Source of the DNA: Labia minor
Taxonomy: Eukaryota > Arthropoda > Insecta > Dermaptera > Spongiphoridae
Assembly: GCA_963082975.1 (NCBI GenBank)
Contig: OY720348.1
Location: 53,781,564 to 53,845,563, forward strand
Direction of reading: 5' to 3'
DNA length: 64,000 nucleotides
In this document: positions 10,891-23,240 of the stretch, in pieces
How positions within the stretch are numbered: the stretch's first letter is position 1
Layout: each line of letters opens with the position of its first letter
Notes under the pieces: model-generated
Seen by the model: the letters and a program-made list of their open reading frames with translations, nothing else
Databases searched by the model: none
Told to the model about the DNA's origin: nothing
Translations under genes and position numbers: made by a program

Positions 10891-11513
10891 ATATTATAAA
10901 CATTAAACAATAATTTGCATAAATTGAAAAATAATAATGTGGGGAGAGACGTTATTATCCAATTTTATATTGTTATTAGAATTATTATTAAATAAAGGAA
11001 TTGTTATTTAAAAATGGCTTCGTTTATAGAGGCAGTTAAAAACTTCCATCATTGGAGGTAAATAATCTTCCACCCTCCCGATTTCTTTCATTTCCGAGCG
11101 TTCAATGAATTCACAAATGTTATACAATTCTGACCAAATAAAAAAAGTTATATCTCTTCTTCAATGAAATATTAAAAAACAACAAAACATTGAAATATAT
11201 ATATATATATATATTTATCAAATCGATTACGAAATCCCGGATAAAGTTGACATCATTGGCGACAAGTTTTTGTAAAATTCAGAGTCTGATCCACTCGGCA
11301 TCGTTTCTCAAAGTTTATCCTGAAGTGAGCCTAACAAGGAATCAAAAGCCATTCAAAGATGATAAATTGTTTAAAAAATATAACTTAAAGAAGGAATAAA
11401 GGAATAACAAATGGTAAGAAATCATGATAATCTACAATTATACACTTGTCTCAATGTTTTATTAATAATTAAAAATATTTTAACTACGGTTTTTAATAAA
11501 TTTATATTTTATC
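10891..11513. other. AT-rich spacer, nothing recognised
   Basis: A short open frame at 11190-11399 overlaps an (TA)n run and has no recognisable motif; it is judged a chance frame. Confidence 0.45.
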
Positions 11514-12011
11514 AACTAGCAAAAATTGTATATATATATATATATATATATTTGTATTTTTGAGATATTAAACTGCATTAAAGGATTTTTTTGAAATTCA
11601 CACCATAGATAATATTTATAAAGAAAAATCGATCTGTATTGGTTTCAGTCTCAGGAAAAATCATCTTTGTTAGCTTTTTCTTGATTTAATTGGAATTTTA
11701 ATAATAAACAAAATGGTGCCGGGCAACTCCGGACAGCGCTTCCTTAAATACTTAATATTATAAATAAAATAAAATTAAAAATATTTATTTTCATAATATT
11801 TTGTAATCAAATTACGAAATATGTATTATATTATATCCACAGGCCATACTTTTCTGTCTTTCAGTACTTTAATACGTACATTTTTTATGAATATTTTTTA
11901 CCGACCGACGATACTAATGAAGATATTGTTTTTAATTTATGTTTTTTTAAATTATTTGAAATTGTTTCATATATTATAAGGAATAATTATCTTGGTGAAC
12001 CAGGTACCTAA
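11514..12011 (+). mobile_element. HELI Helitron-like element, shortened copy
   Basis: Opens ACTAGCAAAAATTG, carries the GGTTTCAGTCTCAGG block, a remnant of HEL-C (ACCGACCGACGATAC at about 11901), and ends TTGGTGAACCAGGTACCTAA. Its segment 11760-11790 is the empty version of the site occupied by the hAT MITE at 21133-21854. Confidence 0.7.
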
Positions 12012-12106
12012 GTATAATATATGTTATTATTATATCCAGTGTAAATAGATATATATACATAATTATATTTATAAATTATATAATAGTAAAATAATATTAT
12101 CTAGAC

Positions 12107-12406
12107 CAGCGGTCGCCAAACTTTTTGACCTCACAGACCAGTTAATTCATAATTTAAATCCCGCGGACCACTAATAGGATTTTTTAAGTGTTAAATATAT
12201 TTATAAATAAAATTTGTGATCAAAGAATACATAAACATTGAGTTTTTATAACTTATCACTTATAGTTATGAATTGAATCATGTTTTAATGCATCTTAAAA
12301 CATAACTTAACATGATGAGTAAGTATATTCCTCATTTTTCTGCGGACCAGCGAAATTTTCTCGCGGACCACTAGTGGTCCGCGGACCACCACTTTGGCAA
12401 CCTCTG
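12107..12406. mobile_element. hAT MITE (300 bp) with perfect 8-bp duplication
   Basis: Ends CAGCGGTCGCCAAACT and, reversed, CAGAGGTTGCCAAAGT, flanked by ATCTAGAC at 12099-12106 and 12407-12414. The interior is AT-rich with GCGGACCA-type repeats near both ends. Same superfamily logic as the elements at 6377 and 6737 but a different family. Confidence 0.92.
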
Positions 12407-12414
12407 ATCTAGAC

Positions 12415-13679
12415 TCATTAGTGGTTAGCACGACAGTCTACCACACTAAAAATTCGGGAAACCTAGGGTAATTTAATATCAAATCATTTCTCTTTAAAGC
12501 TGGGCGTGATCCTCAGGATCTATCCGCAAATAATAATAATAAAAAATAATGTTATTATAATAAACTTATATTTTAAAAGAACATTTATAATTTTTCTTTA
12601 TTTTTTTTTCTATAAATATAATGAATTCATCATCATTTAATTCTGACTATACGAATAATAAGAAAGTTAATTATAACATTTAAATTAAATTTTTATAAAA
12701 TAAGTTCGGAATGAAATATTTAGTGTTTGTTTAAACAACTACTTACCTCAACATTATATTGAATTATGAATTCCTACAAAAGTGACCAATTCATTTTCCC
12801 TCAATTTTCAGTAGAGAGCATTAACATATTTGTATTTTATCAAAAAATTTGTGTTATTATATTTTTTTTTTTAATTTTTTGAAAAAGGTAAACCGCTAAT
12901 ATGTATATTAATTTAATTATTTAACTAATTTCATACCCATAAATGGTTTAGTATCAATTGGCGTTAATGAAAGTTAATAATAAAAATGGAGAGCATTTCG
13001 GTCGTTACAGTAAATGAAATCAAAAAATTACCATTGTAGAGGGTGAGGCACGAGATGCAGGAAGGGAGGGAGAGAGGGAGAGAGTGAAAGGGACAACCCG
13101 CAAGCTAATTACAATATTTGACAATGTTATTATACCGTTTGAAAAGGACAGTGGCTTTTGATCAACACCAGCGTGGGTGCAACGATGGTGGAGGGAGGAG
13201 GCGGGGGGAGGGGAATCACTTACCACGCTCGACTTCCTCGCAATTATTTTCAGCTTTACTGTAAACGAAGGTCACAAGATATAATTAAGACCCGAAAATT
13301 ATTTGACAAACTGGTATTTTATTTTTTTCATCGTTTATAAATAATTACTAAAATATGATTATACATTATTTTTATTATTTTTTATTAATTTTGAAATTAA
13401 AAAATTCAAGCATTATAGATTTGACCTTAGGTTACTACAGAACATGGATGACCACATAATAGTTTATTTTTTTTAACATTAAAATCCCAGATTACCAAAA
13501 TATTCTCTTTTAAAACAAAATTCTCTTGAAAATCGCGCCAAAATGAGAGCCGAAATACCAAAATCCATATCTTACCTGAAAATAACACAGATATCCGACT
13601 TCCTATTATATTATTTCTTTTAGGTTTATAAATGATTTGCTTTATTTTGAAACTATTAATAATTAATTTTATTAATTAT
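12415..13679. other. Spacer with purine-rich block and one strong minus-strand splice donor
   Basis: Positions 13032-13100 and 13185-13215 are G/A-rich. On the minus strand, GTG|GTAAGT occurs with the intron starting at 13223, preceded upstream by a possible acceptor TTTACAG near 13262, which would make a mini-exon of about 36 bp. No protein family can be argued from so little, so this is only flagged. Confidence 0.3.
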
Positions 13680-13687
13680 AATATTTT

Positions 13688-14224
13688 GGGTAATTATATT
13701 GAATGGTCATTCAGTCATGGATTTGGATACAACTTTACCAGAGTGTTCCTTATTTAATTCCAAATAAACTTTTTTTATGCAATTTTTGCGGGTCGCTTTT
13801 AATTTATGAGATAAAAAGGATTAAAGTATGCTTATAAATTCATTGACATTCTATTTAGCTACCATGTTTTATTATTTGACTGCCAGAGGGCTCTACTAAT
13901 TTTTTGTTTTTATAAGTTCGGTTTGGATATAAGAAGATTAAAAAATTTATTAATTAAATAATTTTTCTATATCCAAACAGAACCGAAAATTAGAAATAAG
14001 TGAATAATTAGTGAATTAGTCCATAAAACATTACTTAATGACATCATACATGTATTTCGAGGTTCATAATAAACTAATCTTACAAACTTTAATCTTTTTT
14101 ATCACGTAAACTAGAAGCGACCCACAAAAATTGCATAAGCAAAGTTTATTTGAAATTAAAAAAGAAATCCACTGGCAAAGTTTTATCCAAATCCATGACT
14201 GGATGACCATTCAATATAATTACC
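13688..14224. mobile_element. 537-bp foldback element with long inverted arms
   Basis: The left arm from 13689 (GGTAATTATATTGAATGG) is matched in reverse by the right arm ending at 14224. The match is dense over about 150 bp and resumes near the centre (TTTGGATATA). AATATTTT flanks it at 13680-13687 and 14225-14232, an 8-bp duplication. It encodes nothing. It is a foldback/long-TIR MITE; superfamily is uncertain because the termini are not CAG-type. Confidence 0.85.
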
Positions 14225-14232
14225 AATATTTT

Positions 14233-15269
14233 TTATATTTAAGTATTGTTGAGAATTATATAACGCTTAGGAAAAATAAATTTTAGGATTTTGGAATATC
14301 AAGTATTTTTTGTGTGTCTGTGTGTTCTTTTAGTTAAATAGAGTAAATAATATCTAACATCATATATTCAAATTTACAAATATATATTTATATAATATAA
14401 TTTTCTGAATAGAGATGTAGAAGTATATTTGGAGATGGATAGATACATTTATTAGGGGATAAAGTAATAGATAGAAATGTATATAGGTGATATACTTTTG
14501 AAATAACTTCCTGTATAGACGACAGGAGAGTCGTACTTGTTAGCTTTGCTCATAACGTTATTTGTGGCTAAATAAATGTTTTCTATAATAAATCAAATAT
14601 GAAGGATTTCCATATATTTAAAGGAATCTTGAATTTGAAGTGGATGGTAACAAACAAACTTTGAGAAATGATGAGCAAAGTTTCTTGTTTTGTTTTCTCG
14701 CTCTGGTTCGTTGAGACAGCCGTGCTTTGGGGAAGATGACAGGCTGATTGCACAACAGGGTGTGCGAGGAATGAAGAGGGGATGATAGATAGGGCCGCCG
14801 GTCCAATTTTCACCTTCGTTTAGAGACGAGAAAGAGCAGACAAAAAAATGAATAAAATGAATTCCGACAGAAGCGGCCATTCGAAATGATCGGTGGCAAA
14901 GGGTGGAATGGCGAGGAAGGGAAGTTAAAGGGTAGAAGGAAGGGAAGGGAGGAAACTGAAGAATAATATTGGAATAAATGTACACGTACCAGTTTCCATC
15001 CAATAAAAAAAATTATATATATATATATATATATCTTTGAATGTTTATAATTTTTGTTTTCATTGTTTTGTTTTTTATATTGTAAATATTATTTAATAGG
15101 ATGAAGAATAAATTCTTTTTCATTAGAGAAATTACTAAATAGGGGAAATAAGTTGAATAAGAGTTAAATACACTAGTGATTGAAATCTAACCAAACATTG
15201 CAGACGCTATAATGTTCACTCGCACATATCAAACAGTATAATATATTTATTTTTGAGAATTACAACACA
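14233..15269. other. Spacer with a less AT-rich block
   Basis: Positions 14690-14960 have raised GC and match no other repeat here. A minus-strand frame of 136 codons crosses it, but its composition (low-complexity S/P/F/H) and the presence of overlapping open frames argue for chance. No splice-bounded exon is convincing. Confidence 0.35.
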
Positions 15270-16209
15270 AAATTGTATATATATATATATATTTGTATAT
15301 TTTTGAGATATTAAACCGGCCGATGGATTTTTTTTTGAAATTCACACCATAGATAATTTTTACAAATAAAAATCGAGCTTTTTTTGGTTTCAGCCTCGGG
15401 AAAAATTATCTTCATTAGTTTTTTCTTAATTTAAATGCATGTGACGTCACGAACTACGTCATCCATATTTGCCTTTTTGCCATTCTTTTTTAATTGATAT
15501 TGTATTAATATTTTTTTATATTTAAAATATTTTAAAATTTTTTATTTAATTTCGAAATAAAATTAAAAATATTTATTTTAATAATATTTTAGAATCAAAT
15601 TTTGAAATATATTTATTAATTTCTCTTCAAAAAAAAATCTAAAATTTATCTTATTTGTCTTGCAAACATTGTAAATATAAATTATATTTCTGTAGTTCTC
15701 TAACTTGAAAATATATTATACATATTATTTATGATATTTTAAAAACAATTTCTTTTTTTAATTAACATTCTCTAAAATGATAATTAAAGAATATCTTATT
15801 CAAAATAAATTATTGAATAAATATGATCTAATAATATTAAATACAAATTGAAATTCTGAAATTTTTTAATCTATTTTGTCGTTTAATTTTTTCTTGATTC
15901 TTATAAATTTTTATTAGTTAATTTTATATCTTTTTTTAAATTTATTTTCGTGTTTATTTATTTATTAAATTACTAATTTATATTTATTTATTTATTATTT
16001 TATTAATTAATTTTTAGATAGTTTTATAATTTTTAATATTTTTTTTCTAAAATATTATTTATTATTTATTATTAATGAGGACCCCAAGTTCCATTCATTT
16101 TAATCAGATTGATGCAATGATGTAAGATTTAATAATTGTAATAAATAATTAAAGAATTGTATATCAATATTTTTAAAGGGTCGAGCGATAACTTGGTGTT
16201 CTAGGTACT
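15270..16209 (+). mobile_element. HELI Helitron-like element, near full length
   Basis: Has AAAATTGTATATAT, TGAGATATTAAAC, GGTTTCAGCCTCGGG, the ACGTCA block, the TCAGATTGATGCAATGATGTAA block and the end GGGTCGAGCGATAACTTGG then GTTCTAGGTACTA. The first bases of the 5' terminus are degraded. Confidence 0.72.
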
Positions 16210-17092
16210 ATATTTATATCGTATAATATGTATTTATAAATTAATAAATATAAGAATTTATTTATATTATAATAATACAATTTTTGTACCTTCCAAAAAA
16301 TTTTAAAAAATATATAAAATTGATTATAATTAAATTTATAAATGATCACTGAAACTTATATATGTATAAAAATTTATTAATTATTATAATTATTATTATT
16401 TTAATTTAAAATTTAAAAAAAAATAAAGTTATTTCATCCATTGAATCTAGAGATGAAATCTGCAAGCAATTGTTTTATAAAAGATGGTAGTTCCATCCAT
16501 CAAATTTAAAGAAGGTAATCAATTTATCATTCGCAATGGGATTGTTTTATATACGAAACGTTTTATTTTTCCAAATGAATATAATCCGGGAATGTTCTTT
16601 ACCTCGTTTTCGAACTGATTTTCTCTTTCTCTCACTCGTCATGTTGTTTCTTAAATAGATTTTCTTGTTAAGTGAAAATAAATTTAAATTGAGTATCTAA
16701 TTGCTGGTTGAAATCCGTCGCTTCAACAAAGTGAGACATTATTTCAATGTCTTTGAAATCGGCTAAGGTGAAATTCAAAGCTTAGTCGAAATTGCCAAAG
16801 GCTTCGACTTAAATTTGCTAATTAACAATTAAAAGGTTGTGGTGGTAGTGGTGGAGAAGAGTAGAGTGGTGTTGGAGTATACTTAAGATTCATTTCTTTT
16901 AGGAGGAATTGGACTGATTTATAGAAAACAAATAAATAAAATGTTAATTCAAATATCTGGTTCAAATGGAAAATGGAAAATTTAATAGGTGAAAGAGAGA
17001 AGAAGAAGACTTAAAATTTATATGGAACGGAGATGAAAAATATGAGCTGTTGCCAGGCATTTGTAATAAATTGATTTTCAAACAACATTATA
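16210..17092. other. Spacer, nothing recognised
   Basis: Positions 16640-16870 are less AT-rich and non-repetitive within the window. No open frame, RNA boxes or paired termini. Confidence 0.45.
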
Positions 17093-17983
17093 CAGTGGGT
17101 GATCGGTTAACGAACATAATCCGTTCCAAGACTATGTTCGTTATCCGAATTGTTGGTTAACCGATCATTGATTTCCCATAGATTTTTATGTAAAATCGAT
17201 TAATTTGTTCTGGAGACCCTAAATTGGATTACATAACATATATTATATTTAAATTAAATTTAATAAATTATAAATTATAAATTAAAATTAATAAATAATA
17301 TTTATTAAACCATTGTTTGGCTCTTTGTTGATGGCACCACGTCACGTGTTGGCGCGTGGTTGCCAGACAACATGTTAAAAAATTAATTCCGGTACTTTTA
17401 GCGATTAAATGAAGATGAAATTCTATATATAGCAGTTTTTTTACAATATTTAATCAAATGAAAAATTATTCAACATATATCTTTATTTTTTACGGTCAGT
17501 TTAGAGGGAAAAAAATGAAAACGTGAGCTACATTTCTCAAAATTTGATAGAAAACTACGAACTTTGAATAATGCCCGTCTACCAAATTTCATTATTCTAA
17601 TTCAAACCGTTTTTGCGTAATCTTGTCTACATACACACACACACACACATTTTTCTCAACCTTAGTGAAAATGACTCAGAGACCTTCAAAACGTATAAAA
17701 ACATCAAAATCTCTGGCGAGATAGTAAAAAGGATGTATATGTTTTCTATTTATTTCAAAAAATGAAACACCTATAATTTTGCACTTTAATCAATCTATTT
17801 ATAAGGCATTAAAAAACATATCTAACGTCGATTTTTTCTTTTTTTAAGGATATTTCGAAAATGGATAATAGCATTATCATTATAGATATCTTCAGCCCTA
17901 CTCGGTTTAGTTCGTTGTCCGAATATGTGTTCGTTATCCCATATGTTCATTGTCCGAACTGTTCGTTAACCGATCACCCACTG
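17093..17983. mobile_element. TA-flanked MITE (Tc1/mariner/pogo type), split by a HEL-A copy
   Basis: Both ends read CAGTGGGTGATCGGTTAACG (inverted; the match extends to 24 bp) and are flanked by TA at 17091-17092 and 17984-17985. The inner sequence repeats TTCGTTATCC and TTCGTTAACC motifs. Without the nested HEL-A copy (about 17212-17731) the element is about 370 bp. No transposase. Confidence 0.85.
17212..17731 (-). mobile_element. HEL-A Helentron-like element nested in a TA-flanked MITE
   Basis: Has the AATTGGATTACATAACA block, CACGTGTTGGCGCG, a short (CA)n, the ACCAAATTTCATTATTC core and the end CTGGCGAGATAGT. The hairpin terminus at its left is largely deleted. Nesting places HEL-A activity later than the MITE. 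Confidence 0.75.
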
Positions 17984-18124
17984 TATATATATACTTATAT
18001 AAAGTATAAAAAAAACATTTTTAAAACTTGAATTAAAATGACTAAATTATATTATCTTAGTTTTTATTTTTAGTTTAATTAATCAATACTATATTTTAAG
18101 TGAAATATTTTCTGACAATACCAT

Positions 18125-18378
18125 TTCCAGTTTCCAGATATATACCAAAAGTTGATGAATTCATGCTACTGATGCATTAAGTAAATATACCAAATTTTAT
18201 AAAAATCCGTTGAGCCGTTCAAGCTGTACTCGTTTATACGAAGACACAGACGGACGGATGGACAGATGGACAGATATGCTAAAAATACTTTTTTCTGTTA
18301 ACAAAATGCATGATTCGTGGAGATTTTTAATGTGAAATTTGATGTGAAAACAATACCTTCCCTTCATATCGTCGATGG
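18125..18378 (-). mobile_element. HEL-C element fragment
   Basis: Reverse complement of the unit seen at 20801-21094: CAACTTTTGG, the TATTTACTTAATGCATCAG block, the GAACGGCTCAACGGATTTT block, a CTGTCC-rich array and GAATCATGCATTTTGTTAACAG. The order of blocks is conserved. Confidence 0.7.
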
Positions 18379-18435
18379 ATAAAAAAAAGTTATTGGTGTG
18401 CTGTAATGTGTTGCCTATTTTGGAAGTTCTAATGG

Positions 18436-18812
18436 AATATCTTAATCTTTGTGGCTCTTCGGAAGTCGAAAGTTCTTGATCAAAGCAACCACATTTCTTC
18501 AAGTGTCTCTATCCTGAGCCACAACTATCCAACCCCTACCCTCTCTCTCACGTCCCTTTCTACATTGTCCACCCACCGTGTCGTTGGTTCTCAATCGGTC
18601 TCCCCACCAATATATTTTTTGTAAGACTATTATGACCCATTCTTGTTACGTGTCCTGCTCATCGGAATCTTTTTGATTTTGTCTGGAGATGCATAGAGGT
18701 CATGCAATTCCTCGTTATGCAGTCATTAGCCGATGATCTCATCTTTCTTTAGTCCATAAATGCTTCGAAGAATTCTCTTCTCAAATACTCTTATTCTCAT
18801 TTCGTCTCCAGG
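18436..18812 (-). mobile_element. LINE-1F 3' end, longest copy
   Basis: On the minus strand the upstream part reads RVFEKRILRSIYGLKKDE, the segment that precedes the LHNEELHDLY region in ORF2 of this LINE type. The rest follows the 8165 copy to the GTGGCTC...GTCTC tail. Several frameshifts and stops: dead, 5'-truncated. Confidence 0.75.
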
Positions 18813-18830
18813 GTCATAATATAGTTTCAA

Positions 18831-19496
18831 ATTTATCAATGAAAACTATTTTTAATCTTCAAAACCACCTAGTTTCTACATTTCGACATCTTATAATATA
18901 GACAATTTTTTTCTTAATTAAAAACAATAAATATAAATAAAATTTTAATTTTTTTTTTTAAAAACTGAGGAATGTTTGTCTTAAAAATGTGAAATATTAA
19001 TATAATAAATTCTTAAAATAATTTACTAATTTATTTAATAAACTTTGGTTTTAATTATCTTTCTGAAAAATTAAATAATATTATATCATAAATATAATTT
19101 ATATATATATTGTATATATATAATGGGTAACGGGTAGTTACTTTTCTATGACCCCAGTAGAAAAGATAGCTACTTCAGGGAATGGCGTCCCTGCCCTCAC
19201 GTGAGCTCATGATTATTCAACACTCCTCTTATGTTGCAGAATCATGTCCTTTACCTTTTTTCCATGGTTGGGGGGGGGGAATCATGAAGGAGGGGAGCCT
19301 TCCTCAAAATAAACAAAAATGAATTTTATGCGAAATTTCCTTCTACGTTAATGCTGACCAAAAATACCTCACAATTCAGAAAATTTAGAAAATTTGGTAT
19401 TCCCCTCCATCCAAAAAAAAGAGAATTTTATGACAAATCCCGGATATATTCTGAACACACATGCAAATTTTTTGACCAGCAAAAACTCCAAGTCAT
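18831..19496. other. AT-rich spacer, nothing recognised
   Basis: Contains a nine-G run at about 19270-19278 and a less AT-rich block 19140-19260. No exon, RNA gene or element ends. Confidence 0.45.
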
Positions 19497-19694
19497 TTCT
19501 CTCACGTTCCTTCCTACAGTGTCCACCCACCGCGTTCTTGGTTTTCCAAACAGATTGTTTCTAATCGGCATCCCCTACCAATATATTTATCTCCAATCTT
19601 TCCTCTTCAATTCTAGCCACGTGCCCTGCCCATCCCAGCCTTCTCGATTTTATAACCCTAATTATGTTTGGAGATGCATAGAGGTTATACAATT
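19497..19694 (-). mobile_element. LINE-1F fragment
   Basis: Reverse complement of the middle of the 8165-8505 unit, from the GGTGGACACTGTAGG segment to the CTCTATGCATCTCC segment. It lacks both the 3' tail and the further 5' part. The plus-strand frame covering it is antisense and not a gene. Confidence 0.7.
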
Positions 19695-19695
19695 C

Positions 19696-20739
19696 CTATA
19701 ATAATTAAAACCTTTTGCATACAGATTTTCAATCAAATACTATGTATTACTTAGAGGGTACAGGGGACAGAGCCACCGTCTAAGTATTAAGAGCGTCGAA
19801 TGCGGTTTGAGAAGCTAGTAAAAATAATAAATAATTAATAAAGTATATTACTTTTGGGGTTAGGTTTTTCTGCTCTTGAAGAGCACAATTTTTTTAAAAA
19901 CTTTTAGTTGATTTTTCAGTCGTCTAGGTTTATTTATTATACAATTTGAATTAAACCAACATGAATCTCGCTTAATCTTTTTTTTTTACTAGTTATTTAT
20001 TTTAAATCTTTTTTTTTATTTAAAACAGTAGTTTTTTATATTTATTAGTATATATATCGACATTTTTAGATTAAATATAAATTAAAAATATATAACTTGA
20101 TAAATATTTAACGACACCTCTACTTTATGATCTTATTACAAGTCTTAACGATGAGCCAATCTAAAGGCTTAAACTGTATATATATTATTTATTATTATAA
20201 TTATAAGATATAATAATTATTAAAAGTTATTTTTTAGTATAAGAATCATTGTAAATCCTTCTATTAATGAGTGCAATTTCTAATCCAAGGTGCTATAATC
20301 AATTTGTATTTATATTTGATTGGCGGTTGAGGGGGAAGAGGACATAAATGTGTCCGGCCACAGGCCACCGGATAGGTTCCCTTGGGAGACATCGAGTCGA
20401 CCTATTGGTAACGCCTTCGTATCGAAACATCCATTCCAAGTGATTGATTAATTTAAATTATTCGATAAAATTTGTGGCGCCATTTATTCTTCGTTCTCTT
20501 CTCCCTTTTCTGTTTTTATTTATTCATATCCATGAGATTTGATGCAATTGAGGAATTAAAAATATAAAATTTTAAAAACTTTAAAAAAAATTATTATGAC
20601 TATTAATATTAATTTAATTTGTATATTGAAAATAGATTTTCCATTTCTCGGTATATATCTTTTACTTATTTCATATATATATTACAATTTATATTTCTTT
20701 CTTTCACCCTGGATCGGCCAGTCATTATTTTATTGTATC
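19696..20739. other. AT-rich spacer with one unique moderate-GC block
   Basis: Positions 20330-20500 are the least AT-rich stretch here, non-repetitive within the window, and could be conserved regulatory DNA. No coding or RNA signature. Confidence 0.4.
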
Positions 20740-20800
20740 TACTAGCAAAAATTGTATATATAAGGCTCTAAGGATTTTTTTGAAATTCATAAAGATAATT

Positions 20801-21094
20801 TTTACCGACCGACGATAGTAAGGGAGGTATTGTTTTCACACCAAATTTCACATGTGGAGATTTTCACATATCTCCACGAATCATGCATTTTCTAAACAGA
20901 AAAAAGTATTTTTAGCATGATGTCTGTCCGTCTGTCCGTCCGTCTGTTCGTATAGATGTGTACAGCCTGAACGGCTCAACCGATTTTGATGAAATTTGGT
21001 ATATTTACTTAATGCATCAGTGGGATGAATTGATCAACTTTTGGTGCAATTCCGGAAACCGGAAGTGGTAGTATTAGCGATCGACGATAGGAAG
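20801..21094 (+). mobile_element. HEL-C element
   Basis: Begins ACCGACCGACGATAGTAAGG. It has CACACCAAATTTCACATG, ATCATGCATTTTC, a GTCTGTCCGTCC array, TGAACGGCTCAACCGATTTT, GATGAAATTTGGTATATTTA and CCGGAAACCGGAAGTGG, then a second CGATCGACGATAGGAAGG. The opening motif therefore returns in degenerate form at the end. Non-coding. Confidence 0.75.
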
Positions 21095-21132
21095 GAAAGG
21101 GTTACCTTAAATACAAAATATTATAAATAAAA

Positions 21133-21854
21133 CAGTGGCGTACCTAGAACTTTTGCCGCCCTTTTTATTATAAGTCAATCAAATAGTGGTATTTTTAAAT
21201 TAATGCACATAAATAAATTATTAAGTTATTTAATCAATATTAATTAATACACAGAGTAAATTTTTTTACACATATTTGTATGCACTTGTAAACATATTAA
21301 TATAATATTTACTCTTCTAGCTTTCATACTAGAAAAATCGTGTATAATGCTCTCAAAATTTATATTTATATTTTTTCCGCCGGCCCTGCTTTTCAAAAGA
21401 AAAATCTATGATTTAAAAAAATATTGGTATATCACTTCAAAGTAATCATATAAACTTTTCAAAAGAAATGACGTTTATAATCTGATATCAAAAAATTTTA
21501 GTTAGGAAAAATTGCCGAACAAAATCGTAAAGATGCGTTTACGAATTCAACGAATTTTAATGAATACAATCAAATAAAATTATTATGTTCTTGGAATTAG
21601 AATTCAAAATTTACACTACAATGCATTTATATACACCGAGGAATAATATTCGAAATCATATAGTTAATCATAATTTATAGAAATCAAATAGTAAACTTAT
21701 AATAATCATTTATTATTCAAGAAAGAAAAAAAATAAATATGAAATGAATAAGTTGCTTTTTACAACTATAACTAAATATAAAAAATGCCGCCCCAAGATA
21801 AGTGCCGCCCGGTGCGGACCGCACCCACCGCACCCCCCCTTTGGTACGCCACTG
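21133..21854. mobile_element. hAT MITE (722 bp) with 8-bp duplication and known empty site
   Basis: Perfect 12-bp inverted ends CAGTGGCGTACC, flanked by AAATAAAA at 21125-21132 and 21855-21862. The same HELI sequence without the insert, and with a single AAATAAAA, occurs in the copy near 11762, which confirms the boundaries. No transposase frame was found. Confidence 0.94.
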
Positions 21855-22127
21855 AAATAAAATAAAATTAAAAATATTTATTTCAATAATATTTTGTAAT
21901 CAAATTACGAAAATATTATGTTATATCCACAGGCCATACTTTTCTATCTTTCAGTGCATTAATATGTACGTTTAAGGGGTGTATGATTTATGACTAATTT
22001 TTTTTTAATTTATGTTCTTTTTTAAATTATTTCAACGTCGGTTCGGTGAACCAGGTATTAATATTATCAGTCAAACACCCGATAATAAGGAATACTTTTT
22101 TTTAATAACCGAGCGGCAGGTACTAAA

Positions 22128-22807
22128 TATTATAAGGACAAATATACATATTATGTTATTCAGAGAAATTATACTTAAAAAAAACCTAATGACACATGTT
22201 TTTTTCTGTTTAAAAATTTAATGTCTGTTATAAAACTATTTTGATATCATTTTATTTATGTATTACCATACTGCCTATACTAATGATTTAAGTTGCGTAA
22301 GAAAATATGTCTGAACATAGAAATCCGATGTAATTAAAGGGCTCATTTCTCCAATGCTTGAATGGATAAACATATTGCACAAGGGGCGAAGGGTGGGTTT
22401 TCCATTAGTTACCATTCCTATTGATGATGGGAAAAAAATAATCAACACACATTGATCGAATATTTTATGGATTATTTTCTGCTTAGATAATTACTGCCTG
22501 AGGCGGGGATTAAGAATTTCATGCCCTTTGAGAATTACATAAATTCGTGAATAACTTTAAAGGATTAAGTGTTAATAATATTGAACCGATGAACATCTAT
22601 AAATATCAAATCCAGGGGAATTATATTTAATAAAACAAACAAATTAGTTTATATCTAACAACGATGAAACAAAAACATTTTCAAACAAATAGATAGTAAC
22701 AAATGAACCAAAAATTTTATTTATTATAATTAATATTTTATTACTATTATTATTATTATATAAGGGGTTTCATGCATTGTAATCGCACTTAGCTTTATCC
22801 ATTTTTC
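22128..22807. other. AT-rich spacer, nothing recognised
   Basis: No element ends, exon or RNA boxes. A TAT/TTA simple run lies near 22740-22760. Confidence 0.45.
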
Positions 22808-22814
22808 ATCCATT

Positions 22815-23235
22815 TTTACCGACTGACGATAGTAAGCGAGGTATTGTTTTCACACCAAATTTCACATGTGGAGATTTTTACATATCTCCACGAATCATTC
22901 ATTTTCTTAACAGAAGAAAGTATTTTTAGTATGATGTCTGTCCGTCCATATAGATGTGTACAGGTTGAACGGCTCAACGAATTTTGATGAAATTTGGTAT
23001 ATTTACTTAATGCATCAGTGGGATGAATTGATCAACTTTTGGTGCAAATCCGGAAACCGGAAGTGGTAGTATTAGCGATCGACGATAGGAAGGGAAGGGT
23101 TATTTTCACACCAAATTTCACATGAGGAGATTTTTTACATATCACAAGGAATCATGCACTTTGTATTGGTTTTATCCTCGAGAAAAATCATCTTTATTAG
23201 TTTTTTCTTAATTTAAAATTATATGACGTCATCCA
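22815..23235 (+). mobile_element. HEL-C element followed by HELI-type sequence
   Basis: Starts ACCGACTGACGATAGTAAGC and has a shortened GTCTGTCCGTCC array, GATGAAATTTGGTATATTTA and CCGGAAACCGGAAGTGG. A partial second CACACCAAATTTCACATG follows, then TCATCTTTATTAGTTTTTTC and a GACGTCA block as in HELI copies. Confidence 0.7.
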
Positions 23236-23240
23236 GCCAT

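Larger units (their letters stand above)
20740..22127 (+). mobile_element. HELI Helitron-like composite carrying HEL-C and a hAT MITE
   Basis: The 5' end ACTAGCAAAAATTG is followed by a shortened GATTTTTTTGAAATTC block, an embedded HEL-C unit (20801-21094), a hAT MITE (21133-21854), the remaining HELI body (AAAATATTTATTTCAATAAT) and an end with ACCGAGCGGCAGGTACTAA. The layered structure gives an order: HELI with HEL-C first, hAT last. Confidence 0.7.

Noticed and set aside
14593..15003. 136-codon minus-strand open frame
   Set aside because: Two further frames overlap it in the same less AT-rich block, composition is low-complexity S/P/F/H, and no domain or splice context supports it.
19351..19701. 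116-codon plus-strand open frame
   Set aside because: Its second half is antisense to a LINE-1F fragment and its first half shows no recognisable motif.
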